45,000 nt of DNA from Branchiostoma floridae (taxonomy: Eukaryota; Chordata; Leptocardii; Amphioxiformes; Branchiostomatidae). Under the pieces are notes generated by a model. It made no database searches and was not told the DNA's origin. It saw only the letters and a list, made by a program, of their open reading frames with translations. The position numbers and the translations under genes are program-made. The stretch is from positions 1,913,917 through 1,958,916 of the forward strand of contig NC_049983.1 in NCBI RefSeq assembly GCF_000003815.2. Reading direction: 5' to 3'. The stretch's first letter is position 1. Each line of letters opens with the position of its first letter. Below are positions 10,320-20,479 of the stretch, one piece after another.

Positions 10320-10690
10320 TTTGTAACATAATATTCCAGTTTTATTGTCCCAGTCTTTGTCAGCAGGCCAACTGGGCAGCCATGACAGTGCATGTTCGGA
10401 ATAGCCAACTCAGTCAATAAGTACATGTTGACAGAGTCAATTCTGTAGTTAATAAATGCATGTTGTCAGAGTCAATTCTGTAGTCTGGGGACAAGGACGG
10501 CTAGTAAGGAATATCAGGTCTGATTCTTTGGGTCTCATTTTCCTTTTTACTTAACAAGCCAGGAACAATGGAAGACAACTTTAATGATAATTAAATCACG
10601 ATATCTAATGGAAACAAATAGGCATGAAAATATGTTTAAGACAATGCTTTTAAAAGACAATGGAAACATACGTGCAAATAAAAAAATAGA
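10320..10690. other. Non-coding stretch with short duplication
   Basis: GTTGACAGAGTCAATTCTGTAG at about 10428 recurs as GTTGTCAGAGTCAATTCTGTAG at about 10464 with the same surroundings: a 36-bp local duplication. Nothing else recognised. Confidence 0.5.
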
Positions 10691-11770
10691 AAAAACTAGA
10701 GTTCGGCGACCTCATACCTCCATGAAAATTTAGAGCTTTCGTAAATTTCATGCAGTTGACTAACACATTAACATAATTTATGCATGGTGTTGTTCATCAT
10801 TGACTAACGTACACATGTCAGTTATAAAATTCCCATTATTAATCATAAAGTGGTTTTGCAATTTTTACATAAATTATGCAAATAAGTTCCTCATTACCAT
10901 ATTTGGTATCTGCTTATATTCCACCTATTATAATTAACATGTGTTACATGTATTGAGGTCCAGTTATTGAAAACAATGGAACTATACAATTTCCTGATTA
11001 ATTATACAAATTAAGTCCTCATCTGCATAACATGTATATCATTATGAACTTCTTTGCCTAAGCTACCCGCATGCCTAAAATGCAGGCAATCTGTCGTTCC
11101 TGTCTGTAGTTATCCTCTTTGGAGTGTCTTGACAAAAACACCCCTGCAGTTCCACAATTAAATGTTAGGGGACTGAAACTTGCCCCACTTTGTCATGACA
11201 CCAAAAGCTATCTACCACCAAAATGTCAAGGCCATAGCATGTCTCGAACTAGAGATACATTGAAAAACTGCTATGATAGAATATTCTCATTAATTATGCA
11301 AATGTACTTTTGTTTTCCATAATTAGTATTTTATCTTGTAAAACATTGTCTAAGGTACCTACATACCAAAAATGATGAAAATCCGTTGTTCCCTTCTTGA
11401 GTTATCGTCTTCAGAAGTTTTTGACAAAAATGCCTCTGCTTTCCCAAAACTAGACGCTAGGGGGCCCGAACTTATGTCACTTATTCCTGAGCACAAGAGC
11501 TATCTAACACCCCAAAATCGTGACCATAGCTTGCTCAGAACACGAGATAGCAAACCCGGAAGTTGCGGTGCAGTACCAAGGTAAGCCGCTAGGGGGCCCA
11601 AAATCTAATCATTTCCAGCTTTTATCACACCCTACCAACACACCAAGTATGAAACCAATCCACCAAGCCGTTCTTGAGTTATCTTGTTTACACACACACA
11701 CACAGACAGACACACAGACAAACAAGGGGTAAAATATAACCTCCATGACATTTCATGGAGGTAAATACAG
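10690..11770 (+). repeat. Long interspersed repeat ending in a hairpin
   Basis: About 1.1 kb of non-coding repeat with internally repeated blocks. 'ATGAAAATCCGTTGTTCCC..GAGTTATC..GACAAAAA' recurs at about 11085-11145, 11370-11435 and 11648-11685, and 'CTAGGGGGCCC' recurs at 11456 and 11589. It ends with an ACACAG microsatellite and a perfect 10-bp hairpin (ACCTCCATGA..TCATGGAGGT, 11739-11762). The CCTCCATGA word also occurs near its start (10711). A diverged inverted copy is at 8190-8350. Class unknown. Confidence 0.6.
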
Positions 11771-12340
11771 TAACTGTAGAAATATCACAATAACATTTAT
11801 TACGCACAATGCATCAATCTTTCAATGGTACGTAATCTTATTTGGTGACAATGTTTTATGGTTCGTGAGTAAAAGATTACGAATAAGAACAGTCTGCAAA
11901 TGATGTTTTTTGGTCTTTGGTGCATCCTCCTAACACAAGAAACAAAATGCTAAAAAATTGATTTAGGTTTGGGGAATACATGGGATACAATGACAACGAG
12001 GTTATCCGTAGTGTACCCGGAGAGTGCCCGGAGAGTCAAGGTGTGGGAAAGAATGGCGGGTGGTTTTGCTTGTTTTTACTGCTGTCATAAAAAAGCACGT
12101 AATTATAAACATTTTACATTAAGGCTATAAAACATACTCAAGCCTGAATAACTTTGATTGGAGCTTATGGCGTGGTTGATAATTTAAAACGTTGCTCCAT
12201 GTACTGTAATTAGAACGTCATAAAAAGGATCCTGTGATCCAAAATAGAGACGGGGGACGGCATAGACTTTCTGATACTTATGACACCCTCCTGCAAAAGT
12301 GGTATGTTCCTGACGTCACTACTTGAGATAAAAAGGGTCA
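11771..12340. other. Upstream region of the galactosyltransferase gene
   Basis: No coding signal. It should hold the promoter of the gene starting near 12340 unless the first exon is further away. No clear TATA box was identified. Confidence 0.4.
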
Positions 12341-12382
12341 TTTTGTGAACAAGATCGACGGAGATTGACATAATATAGAGGG

Positions 12383-12472
12383 GTAAGTCCCTATAGTTTA
12401 TTTCAGTGTTGAAGGTAAAGTGTCAGCATTTGTTCTATAATGATCCAAAATAAGATATCGTTTGTTTTGCAG
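12383..12472 (+). other. 5' UTR intron of the galactosyltransferase gene
   Basis: A strong donor GTAAGT at 12383-12388 and an acceptor TTTGTTTTGCAG ending at 12472 bound a 90-bp intron 51 bp upstream of the start codon. The coding sequence itself is intronless. Confidence 0.6.
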
Positions 12473-12509
12473 ATATCTACGAGACAGTAGATCGGATCAA
12501 AAGCCTGTG

Positions 12510-12527
12510 ATGGAGGATACCATATGA
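12510..12527 (+). promoter_or_regulatory. Five-codon uORF overlapping the main start
   Basis: ATG GAG GAT ACC ATA TGA (M-E-D-T-I-stop) lies just before the main frame. Its TGA overlaps the galactosyltransferase ATG in the arrangement ATGA. Such stop-start overlaps can reduce or couple translation of the main frame; the effect here is inferred. Confidence 0.6.
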
Positions 12528-13540
12528 GGAATACCTGCAGAAAGTTCAGATGGCATCTGTCGGTGACGATGCTGATGGTGTCCCTTACGGTTGTCTGGTA
12601 TTGTTATGATGACTTAGCTACAGGAGGATTTCATCATAAACAACGACAGAAACTGGACTGGCAAGCCGAAATAATCAACCCACACCCATATCGGTTCACT
12701 GTGGCTCATCAGGAGAAGTGTGAACATGGCGGAAGTGACGTATTTGTCGTCATCATTGTGCACACTGCACACGGTCACGTGACCCACCGACAGGCGATCC
12801 GTGCAACATGGGGGAACCAGTCAAATATACCTGGGGTCGAGATCAGGACATTGTTTGCCCTGGGAACGACAGATAACCAAGACCTACAACGGGCCATAGA
12901 AAAAGAAGATGCCATGCATGAAGACATAATTCAAGAAAATTTTAAAGATTCTTACAAAAATCTTACCCTTAAGACTGTAATGACCTTAAAGTGGTTCTTG
13001 TATTTTTGTCCCAAGGCGGGCTACCTCATGAAAACAGATGACGACACTTACGTAAACGTCTTAAACTTGGTGAAGACGTTAAGAATGTTGAAAGACAAGA
13101 CTGGACTGGTGACAGGTTTTGTCCTCAAAGGTTCACAGCCAAGGCGTGACGTCATGAGTAAATGGTACGTTTCGGTTGAAGACTTTCCGAAGGAGACATT
13201 CCCATGGTACACCGCGGGAGGGACAGGGTACGTCATGTCTTCAGATGTGGTACCACTTCTGTACCAGATGTCACTTCGTACCAAGCCCCTCCCCTTAGAA
13301 GACGTGTATATTGGGATGTGCCTAGAAACACTCGGAATCACCCCCAAGCAGAATAAACAGTTCCACTGTTGCGATAAGCTGACCTATGACCCGTGTGTGT
13401 ACAAGAACCTGATTACGTCACACGGCATAACGGTTAGTGAGATGTATGCCATTTGGGAAGGCGAGCAGGACTTAAAAAAGAAGTGTGGGTTCTATCATGA
13501 TTGGATAGTTCCAGCTCTCAACTCATTGCTCTATGCTTAG
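12524..13540 (+). CDS. Beta-1,3-galactosyltransferase-like enzyme (GT31)
   Basis: A 338-residue type II Golgi membrane enzyme of the GT31 (Galactosyl_T) family, expected to transfer a hexose from a UDP-sugar in beta-1,3 linkage to a GlcNAc/GalNAc-type acceptor; the exact donor and acceptor are not fixed by sequence. Visible: a short basic N-terminal tail, a membrane anchor at about residues 12-28, the stem motif N-P-H-P-Y (52-56), R-Q-A-I-R-A-T-W (89-96), the metal-binding K-T-D-D-D-T-Y-V-N (170-178), G-G-T-G-Y-V-M (232-238) and E-D-V-Y-I-G (259-264). Two N-glycosylation sequons lie at N98 and N146. Length is normal for B3GALT1/2/5-like proteins. No stops or frameshifts. The ATG at 12524 is chosen because it precedes the anchor. 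Coding is one exon after an intron at 12383-12472. Confidence 0.93.
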   Translation: MRNTCRKFRWHLSVTMLMVSLTVVWYCYDDLATGGFHHKQRQKLDWQAEIINPHPYRFTVAHQEKCEHGGSDVFVVIIVHTAHGHVTHRQAIRATWGNQSNIPGVEIRTLFALGTTDNQDLQRAIEKEDAMHEDIIQENFKDSYKNLTLKTVMTLKWFLYFCPKAGYLMKTDDDTYVNVLNLVKTLRMLKDKTGLVTGFVLKGSQPRRDVMSKWYVSVEDFPKETFPWYTAGGTGYVMSSDVVPLLYQMSLRTKPLPLEDVYIGMCLETLGITPKQNKQFHCCDKLTYDPCVYKNLITSHGITVSEMYAIWEGEQDLKKKCGFYHDWIVPALNSLLYA

Positions 13541-13589
13541 ATACAATCAGTACAATGATACGTGAAATGGAATTTTATTCAAATGTTTA

Positions 13590-13627
13590 ATTAAATGGTA
13601 TTGGACAAAAATGACGTAAAGATTAAA
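13590..13627 (+). promoter_or_regulatory. Possible poly(A) signals of the galactosyltransferase gene
   Basis: Two ATTAAA hexamers (13590-13595 and 13622-13627) lie 50-85 bp after the stop codon. No AATAAA was seen closer. Confidence 0.35.
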
Positions 13628-13639
13628 ATTTTCTAACAT

Positions 13640-14885
13640 TACATGTTACCATAACATTATTCCTTAATAACATAGGCTTTCGTACAGATTTCACACACTA
13701 CATGTTTTCTACTTGTATAAACCGTATTTGAACAGCTTACCTGATGCTCTTGCTTCTTCTTACCAGGTAATTACATTAAACGGTGGCGACACTTTCTTAT
13801 TATCCGTAGCAACAATAGTATAAAAGTTTGCGCCAAAAATACAAACCCTTCTAAAGGTATTGATATTATGGTTTTTGATGGCATGATGTTCAATAGCATA
13901 TTATTATATAAAGAAGTTTGTGTATTTTGGTGTTAACGGTTATTTATTATTTTTGCCGACGCCTCAGGGGCTAGCCTAATAGTGCAGTGTGCGCCCGTTT
14001 GACAATAATACGCAAAGGAATTTTTTCGCGTCTGCTAAGTTGCATAATCCCTTTAGAGGGGAATAACTCGGGAATGGTTTGGCGGATCTTCATATTTGGA
14101 ATGTAGATAGCTTCAGAGATGCATTCCATAATCAAATGCTTATCATGCAAATTCGTGGCAAATTTGCATAATTAATGAGGACATTTTATAAATCCACGGT
14201 ATTTCATAATAGGACATTCAAACATATGACATGTAACTGAAAAAGACAGAAATATCAAGTAACTAATTTGCTTAATTAATGAGAAATTGTTATAACAGCA
14301 TAGTTTGAAATGAGAATTTCATTGTGCAATTTGGCAGCTACGTTAAGTTTAGTATTATCAGACATAAATCGCACAAATTAGGGTCTTATTTACATACTTT
14401 GTTGAATATGCTACAAAAAGAATAATTTCCTTTGCTAATACTTGACACATATTGTTATTTAGGTACACTCACCGTCGAACAATGCCTTGCAGGTCATTTT
14501 TGATAAACATCAAAAAAGTTTCAGTTCTCGTTGGTTATGACACTGTAATACATAGATCTCCGGTGAGCCGGGTGCTTATATCTTTTTATTGGTGTAAGTT
14601 TTGTTCCTTACATCACAAACAGCGGCGTTTGGCTGGCGCAAGTAGTGGCAATATAAATTTCAGTGTGTGGCATATAATCTTCCTTCGACAGTTAGGACAC
14701 GTGCAAATAGCTTGTAGCTTTTGTTTGTTTTTTGTTTGTGCCTTTATTTTGACTCGATAGATACTCCATCGGCCTACTAGGCCGCTTTTCGTGGAGGTCG
14801 AGCATACATGGAGGAGGTGAGGGGTCACCTAATAATATACATATTGACACAAAATTCCTATTGATCATACAGAAAAAAAAGGAAT
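13640..14885. repeat. Intergenic sequence with interspersed repeat pieces
   Basis: No gene. A block at about 13960-14030 (GCCGACGCCTCAGGGGCTAGCCTAATAG) has a relative at 43628-43660. A block at about 14330-14410 (TTTGGCAGCTACG.TAAGTT.A.TATCATCAGACAT then AAATTAGGGTC.TATTTACATA) has a relative at 36555-36630. These are fragments of dispersed repeats. Confidence 0.5.
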
Positions 14886-14889
14886 TCTA

Positions 14890-17800
14890 AATACATACAT
14901 ACATAAATGAAAGAATAATAATAATGTAAACAAATGACAATCATTGGCTCGTTGATTCCATACACGTTCGAGGATCGCTACCGTGTCACTATTCTTTTGA
15001 AACTAGAGATTGAGGTTGCAGCTCTGGCTTCCGGTACAAGTGAATTCCAGAGAAGTGAACCAGAGTAAGCTAGTGATCGTCTGTAGACCTCTCTCACTGG
15101 CTTAGGTACTACTAGAAGATCGGAAGCACTACGTCTGGTGGTCCTGACTGATCTGTCCCTGCAAAAGGTGAACATACGACGTATGTAGGGTGGTAACTTA
15201 TTGTTCAAGGCCTTGTATACCAGTAGGGCTTTGTGGTGCTTGTGTAGCGACTTCACATCCTTCCATCCCAGACGTGAGTGAACTTCCGCCGATGGAGTTA
15301 GATATGGGGCACGTAGAATCAACTTGCCGGCTCGGTTCTGCATCCGTTGAAGTTTCTCCAGCTCCCGTTCTGGCGCAGAGTCCCAGACAGTACAAGCGTA
15401 CATAATATGTGGCAGACATATGGAATTGTACAAAGTTAACAGGGTAGGCGTTGAAACAAAAGTGCGGACGTGCTTTAAAATGCTAAGTGATCGCCTGAGT
15501 TTGCACAAAATGGCATTAACTTGGCACTTCCAGTTTAAATTACGGTCAATCAGCACTCCAAGGTATTTGTACATCTTACATTCAGTTAATGCTGCCCCAT
15601 TGATGGACAGGTTTGGGCTTTTGCAACTGTTAAGCCTTTTGTCCGTACCAATGAGCATAAACTTGCACTTTCCACTGTTCACTGATAATGAATTTGCCAT
15701 AAACCACTGTGAAAGAGTATTAAGATCATTCTGAAGATTTTCTTGAATGCTACTGACATCCTTGCTACAATAGTAGATGACGGTATCGTCTGCATACATT
15801 GATATATTACAGAATTGGGCGCAATTTGGCATATCATTAACATAGATCAAGAACAAGAGCGGTCCCAATATTGAGCCTTGGGGTACTCCATATTGCATTC
15901 GATGAAAATCAGAGGTAGATCCATCAACGGCAGTGCAGTGCTGCCTACTAGACAGGTAAGACGTAAACCAATCCAGTGCGCCCCCCTGTATGCCATAGCA
16001 AAACAGCTTTTGGAGTAGAATATTATGATCCAGCGTATCAAACGCCTTGGAGAGATCTATAAACACCGCCCCTGTCAACTGACCATCATTCATTGCATCG
16101 AGCCACTTCTCTGTGAGAAGATGTGCTGCGGACTGAGTAGAATGGCCTGGTCGAAAACCAGACTGGGCCTCTGTAAGAATACTGTTATCTGTCAGGTACT
16201 TGTACAATTGAGTGTGTACTGTTCTCTCCAAAATCTTCGAGACAGTAGGTAGTATACTAACAGGCCTGTAATTGTTTGGTGCTGCTCTATCCCCTGCTTT
16301 ATGAATGGGCGTTAGACGCGCCTTTTTCCAGTCATCTGGAAACTCGCTTCTTCGCAGAGATTCATTAAATAAATTTGTCAGAGATGGTGCGATGATCTCA
16401 GCCCCAGCCTTGAGCAATCTGTTGTTAAGGTTGTCTAGACCAACGGCTTTGTCCGTTTTCAGAGCGAGGAGTTCACGTTGGACAGACTCTGTTGTTACTT
16501 GACTGAAGGTGAAACGAGCCAGACAACGGTGCACGAACTGCAGTGGGCTGAGAAGTGACATCCCCGTGTTAATACCACGTGCTAACTTTTCGGCAACGGT
16601 GCCAAAATACTTGTTAAGTTCCTGGGCGATTTCCAATGGCGAGGAGCACATATCTCCATTCGCATCATTGAGGCAGGAAATATTGGACGACTTGGTCTTT
16701 CCTAACAGAGATTTGAGTGAGTTCCACATGCCATTGGTATTTCCGTTGTTAATTTCATCAGTCAGGTATGTTCGTTTGCTCGAGATGATTAGGCGTTTGG
16801 TGTGATTACGCAACTGTTTGTAGGTTTCCCAGTCAGTTTGGCTCTGGGTCGACTCAGCCGTATGCCTGGCTTTATCACGAAGCGCCATTATCTCCCGTAT
16901 ATCTTGTGTGAGCCATGGTGGACAGTCCTCTCCCCTTACACGGAACTTCTTGAGAGGCGCATGCTTGTTGCAAACGGTTTCAAAGAGTGATTTCCATGTT
17001 GCCCACATACTTTGCACGGAGTCCAAAATGTTAAGAGTGTCCAATGGAATTGTGGCCAAATCTTCCCTAAATTTTCCCTCATCGAAGCCTTTAAAGATTC
17101 TTGTGGAAATGTATTTAGGGGGTGGCCTAGGGTTCTTTAATCCACGATATGTGAAGATAAGGTGATGGTCGCTTAGCGAACCCTTATAAACACCGCTGTT
17201 AGAGTGTTTACTAGGGTTAGACGTTAAGATGACGTCAATAAGGGTGGAGGATCCTTCAGTCACTCTTGTTGGTTCGGTTATGACGTTGCTAAGGTCATAA
17301 GCATCACACAAGAACTTGAGCTCCTCGACAGGCCCCTTGTCCTCCAGAAAGTTGCAGTTCAGGTCACCCATGATTGTTATTTCCAGATTGCTATCAGATG
17401 CTTTGTCAAGTGTTTCTCTGAATAGTTCGAAGAAGTGTTCATCCTTGGGTGGTCTGTAAGCACAGCAGACGAGGAGATGTTTTGACTTAGGTGGGGTTAA
17501 CTCAATCCACAGGGCCTCCAAACCCTCAACAGTGAGATCGCTTCTTTCTTTGAAAGATATAGAGTCCTTAATGTAGAATGCTACCCCGCCCCCATGTCTC
17601 GACCCCCTGTCCTTCCTGAGAAGAAAGTAGCCCGGTACCTGTATGGTATCGTCTGGGAAATCGTCGCTCAGGTGTGTTTCGGTTAGACCGATGATATCCA
17701 TTCTACTTTCTGTAGCAAGGATTTCGAGATCAGTATGTTTTGCTGGCAAACTTCTTATATTCTGATGTACGAACATAAGGCCCTTCTTACGCCCTTTCTT

Positions 17801-17990
17801 AGGCGGACAAGCAATGGATGGTATTTCTTCAGGAGTGGCATTTGACAAATTAAGGTTTTCAGGGAAGTTTAGGCGATCACATTCACATTTGAAGCACGAC
17901 CATTCCAGATCACTGTTTTGAATCTGTGTGACATACCTGAACAATTTTGATGGTACCAAGTAAAGCATGTCTGACATTCAATACCCTTTC
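14890..17990 (-). mobile_element. LINE (APE-type non-LTR), 5'-truncated, intact main ORF
   Basis: A non-LTR retrotransposon on the minus strand. The coding region is followed by a short 3' UTR and a (ATGT)n-type tail at about 14895-14910. The 5' side stops near the start of the big frame, with only the end of an upstream zinc-finger-like segment, so the copy appears 5'-truncated. No target duplication was identified. Confidence 0.85.
14978..17977 (-). CDS. LINE endonuclease-reverse transcriptase polyprotein
   Basis: An unbroken 999-codon frame. Residues 26-32 (W-S-C-F-K-C-E-C) look like the end of an ORF1-type zinc finger. An AP endonuclease domain spans about 68-280, with N73 (N-I-R-S-L), E100 in T-E-T-H-L, R-H-G-G-G, G-D-L-N (204-207) and the catalytic S-D-H (269-271). 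Reverse transcriptase spans about 510-780, with N-N-Y-R-P-V-S-I-L, F-I-D-L-S-K-A-F-D, G-V-P-Q-G-S-I-L-G-P and the catalytic Y-A-D-D (728-731). The C terminus carries the W-N-S-L-P/V-type ending of CR1/Jockey-group elements. All catalytic motifs are present with no frameshift, so this is a young insertion. The first Met is the nominal start; the true element start may lie upstream. The protein nicks DNA and reverse-transcribes its own RNA. Confidence 0.92.
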   Translation of the reverse strand: MSDMLYLVPSKLFRYVTQIQNSDLEWSCFKCECDRLNFPENLNLSNATPEEIPSIACPPKKGRKKGLMFVHQNIRSLPAKHTDLEILATESRMDIIGLTETHLSDDFPDDTIQVPGYFLLRKDRGSRHGGGVAFYIKDSISFKERSDLTVEGLEALWIELTPPKSKHLLVCCAYRPPKDEHFFELFRETLDKASDSNLEITIMGDLNCNFLEDKGPVEELKFLCDAYDLSNVITEPTRVTEGSSTLIDVILTSNPSKHSNSGVYKGSLSDHHLIFTYRGLKNPRPPPKYISTRIFKGFDEGKFREDLATIPLDTLNILDSVQSMWATWKSLFETVCNKHAPLKKFRVRGEDCPPWLTQDIREIMALRDKARHTAESTQSQTDWETYKQLRNHTKRLIISSKRTYLTDEINNGNTNGMWNSLKSLLGKTKSSNISCLNDANGDMCSSPLEIAQELNKYFGTVAEKLARGINTGMSLLSPLQFVHRCLARFTFSQVTTESVQRELLALKTDKAVGLDNLNNRLLKAGAEIIAPSLTNLFNESLRRSEFPDDWKKARLTPIHKAGDRAAPNNYRPVSILPTVSKILERTVHTQLYKYLTDNSILTEAQSGFRPGHSTQSAAHLLTEKWLDAMNDGQLTGAVFIDLSKAFDTLDHNILLQKLFCYGIQGGALDWFTSYLSSRQHCTAVDGSTSDFHRMQYGVPQGSILGPLLFLIYVNDMPNCAQFCNISMYADDTVIYYCSKDVSSIQENLQNDLNTLSQWFMANSLSVNSGKCKFMLIGTDKRLNSCKSPNLSINGAALTECKMYKYLGVLIDRNLNWKCQVNAILCKLRRSLSILKHVRTFVSTPTLLTLYNSICLPHIMYACTVWDSAPERELEKLQRMQNRAGKLILRAPYLTPSAEVHSRLGWKDVKSLHKHHKALLVYKALNNKLPPYIRRMFTFCRDRSVRTTRRSASDLLVVPKPVREVYRRSLAYSGSLLWNSLVPEARAATSISSFKRIVTR

Positions 17991-18059
17991 TTACACCTTT
18001 ACAACTAATTTTGTCATATGCAAGCAGAAAATATGGTTTTCAAGAATCCTAAAGTCTTT

Positions 18060-18410
18060 AACACTCGTTCTCATTGAAATGTAAGAAATGGCAATTGTTA
18101 GTTAAAAGAAATAAATCGGCTTGTTTTACAGTGAAATCAACCTCTTTAGGAAAATTCCTCTTGTAACCACCATAGCCAAAAAATGTAACTTATCATTCTC
18201 TCACCCATTGGTTATGTATTACAGAGTAGGTAACAAACGTTACCGGTAACGTTTGTTACAACAGTAAACTTTACATTTTTTTCGAAATGATTAACATTAT
18301 TGGCTACATATTTAGATATGATTGAACGCCCCTAGGGACATTTTAACGTTGGCAGTGATTTTAAACCGGGTTAGGGAGAAAACTTAAAAAGCATCGAACA
18401 ATGTTAATAT
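18060..18410. repeat. Dispersed repeat with 30-bp perfect palindrome, copy 1
   Basis: About 350 bp matching 38240-38605 in the same orientation, including AAATAAATCGGCTT, CCATAGCCAAAAA, CCCATTGGTTATGT and ATTAACATTATTGGCTACAT. At its centre, 18230-18259 is a perfect 30-bp palindrome (half-site GTAACAAACGTTACC). No coding capacity. It abuts the 5' end of the LINE. Confidence 0.8.
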
Positions 18411-19240
18411 GGCTTTCACATTGAAACCGAATTAGCAGGAATCAAGCAGAACCAGCCGGAATGAAGTATTTTCAAAATTCGTGCCACATTCGAGGCGTTT
18501 CGGGAGGGAATTCCAAATGGACCCTTCACACAAGAAGGAATGAGTCAAAATGCCGTCAGAATGAAATGTCTTTTCTATTCCCGGGAATTCCTACTGAATT
18601 CCAGTCATTCTTTTGGGCACATTCAGGCGGGATTCGAAGTGGCTTGCCGTTCCAGTCTCCATCGAATTGAGATAAAAATGTTTCGAATAATGTTGGAATG
18701 CCGTATGCGATCATACTGCAGTTAGAATAGTTAAAATATAATTAGAATACACTTTGCCGTTAGATATTTCTCCACTTCAATTGCACCCCGAAAGTTTTTA
18801 GCATGTCAAAAACTTTCGGGCCAGCCAAAGAAACGGACACACATACGATGGGTATACACGAGCCACGGGATATTAGGTATGGAGGCATGTAAGTCTCTCC
18901 AAGCATCAGACCTGTCATACACATAGAATAGATAGTCACTGGATGAACCTTGTGCTGCATTATCGTAGGTCGCCTATACATGCAGCTGGTTCCCCATAGT
19001 ATAAAACGATAAGGAAACTTAACCTTAACATCAAGTTAACAAATTAAAGCTATAAAGATGATGTGATTTGAGTGTATCGTTGTTATTTCAAGAGCTAAAC
19101 ATTAGCCGATTTGAATTGGAAACCGATTGGAAAAGAATACTTCCTTATGGACTTTAGTACTGCTTTAAATTAAGAATATGTCATTCAAAACATTGTATTT
19201 GCGATTAAAAAAAGAGCTTTGTAAGTATCACGGAGATACT
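18411..19240. other. Non-coding stretch with a 13-bp hairpin
   Basis: Contains an inverted repeat CCCGAAAGTTTTT (18787-18799) / AAAAACTTTCGGG (18808-18820) with an 8-base loop. Otherwise no gene or repeat was recognised. Confidence 0.6.
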
Positions 19241-19245
19241 GTGTG

Positions 19246-20479
19246 TCACGGAAAGATGGTAGCAGCGTTGTCCTTCATATTACTTACCACTAGTTGTCCT
19301 TCAGAACCTACAGCGAGTTTCCTGGGGTTTTTGACATCAACGACGACCCTGACAAACTCCCCCTGGCTTGTGTACATTTCTATTCGCTCTTCTCCGTCGT
19401 TCGACACAATTTTATGACCCGAGGAGTCTATACAAATTCCAAATAGAAAGCTCGGTTTGTTTCCAACTTCGAATAGCTTGTGTCCAGAGTACTTGTACAC
19501 CTGAACAGCGTTATATATTGACGTAACCAGAATGTTCTCATCAGGAGCAGACGCAACGTCAGTGATTCTCAGACTTTCGTCTTCAAAACTCTGAACGAGA
19601 GAACCATCCGGTTAAAAAATCGTGATTTTGCTTCCATCCCCTACGATGATTCTGTCTACGTGTATGTCTGGGTATCCAAGTAGCGCACCCTTAATGCGTA
19701 GATCCAACTTTACCATTGCACGGCCTTGCATTGGCTATTGTACCGTGTGATATTCGCGTTAGAATTTGATAATTCACCTCTATACCCCACTACCTACAAG
19801 AAACCCTCTGCATGAATGAATGAATGAATGAATGAATGAATGAATGAATGAATGAATGAATGAATGAATGAATGAATGAATGAATGAATGAATGAATGAA
19901 TGAATGAATGAATGAATGACCTTTATTGTACATTCATGCCTCGACGGGCTAGGTACAGGTCACTGATAACAGACATAACAGACATATGCAGAGACAACAA
20001 GATACAATTTAACTAATTGAATGTACTAGGCTAATAGGATGGCCGACATCTTCTCGCTTCTTTGTACAGCTGTAGATATAGGAACAGATAAATATAAAAT
20101 ACAACACGGTGTATTCCGTATCGCCCAAATATGGGAACTCTTTTCTGATATGTTCATAAAGCGCAATTCGTTCCTTATGATACAATTTACAATGTAAGAT
20201 AAAATGCTGTTCATCTTCTACCTGTTGTAGATCACAAAATTGGCAGTCAATAGTAACATCAGAAGGGAGAATTTTGGTGTTTTCCCCCGGCACTTCCGTG
20301 GAGAAGTGTCGGAGATATACCCCATCCATGCTGAAGACTTGGACACGCCTGTTTATCATGTCCGCCACAAATATCTCATTGTCATCGGACACGGCCACTC
20401 CGTAGTTATGTCTGAACTGTCCTGAGCCTTTCCCTCCCGCCAAAAAAGATCTTCTCTTGCTTTTCGTGTCTGTTGCTTT
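19246..20479 (-). pseudogene. TRIM-type NHL-repeat pseudogene, split by a LINE
   Basis: Minus strand. After an acceptor (TTCCTTCCAG) at about 20480, the first piece reads G-G-K-G-S-G-Q-F-R-H-N-Y-G-V-A-V-S, I-F-V-A-D, R-V-Q-V-F: an NHL propeller blade, running to V-T-I-D near 20246. A LINE tail then intervenes. The frame resumes near 19760 and shows further blades (P-D-G-S-L-V-Q-S-F; E-N-I-L-V-T; V-Q-V-Y; I-D-S-S-G-H; R-I-E-M-Y; A-V-G-S-E-G-Q-L-V-V-S) and ends T-I-F-P-stop at 19246, as in TRIM2/3/71-like NHL proteins. In-frame stops TAG (19735-19737) and TAA (19612-19614), plus the insertion, make it non-functional. RING and B-box exons were not found. Intact relatives use the propeller to bind protein or RNA. 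Confidence 0.85.
19812..20245 (-). mobile_element. LINE 3' fragment with (TGAA)n tail
   Basis: The minus strand opens in C-Q-F-C-D-L-Q, V-E-D-E-Q-H-F-I-L-H-C and Y-H-K-E-R, the zinc-knuckle C terminus of a LINE, then a short 3' UTR ending TGTACAATAAAGGTCATTC. It runs into a pure (TGAA/CATT)n tract at 19812-19918. It is a 5'-truncated insertion into the NHL frame; no clear target duplication was visible, so some host sequence may have been lost. Confidence 0.8.

Noticed and set aside
13048-13347. 99-codon minus-strand frame within the glycosyltransferase
   Set aside because: Antisense shadow of the real coding exon.
19812-19918. CRISPR-like regular repeat
   Set aside because: A pure 4-bp TGAA microsatellite at a LINE 3' end; no spacers and a eukaryotic context.
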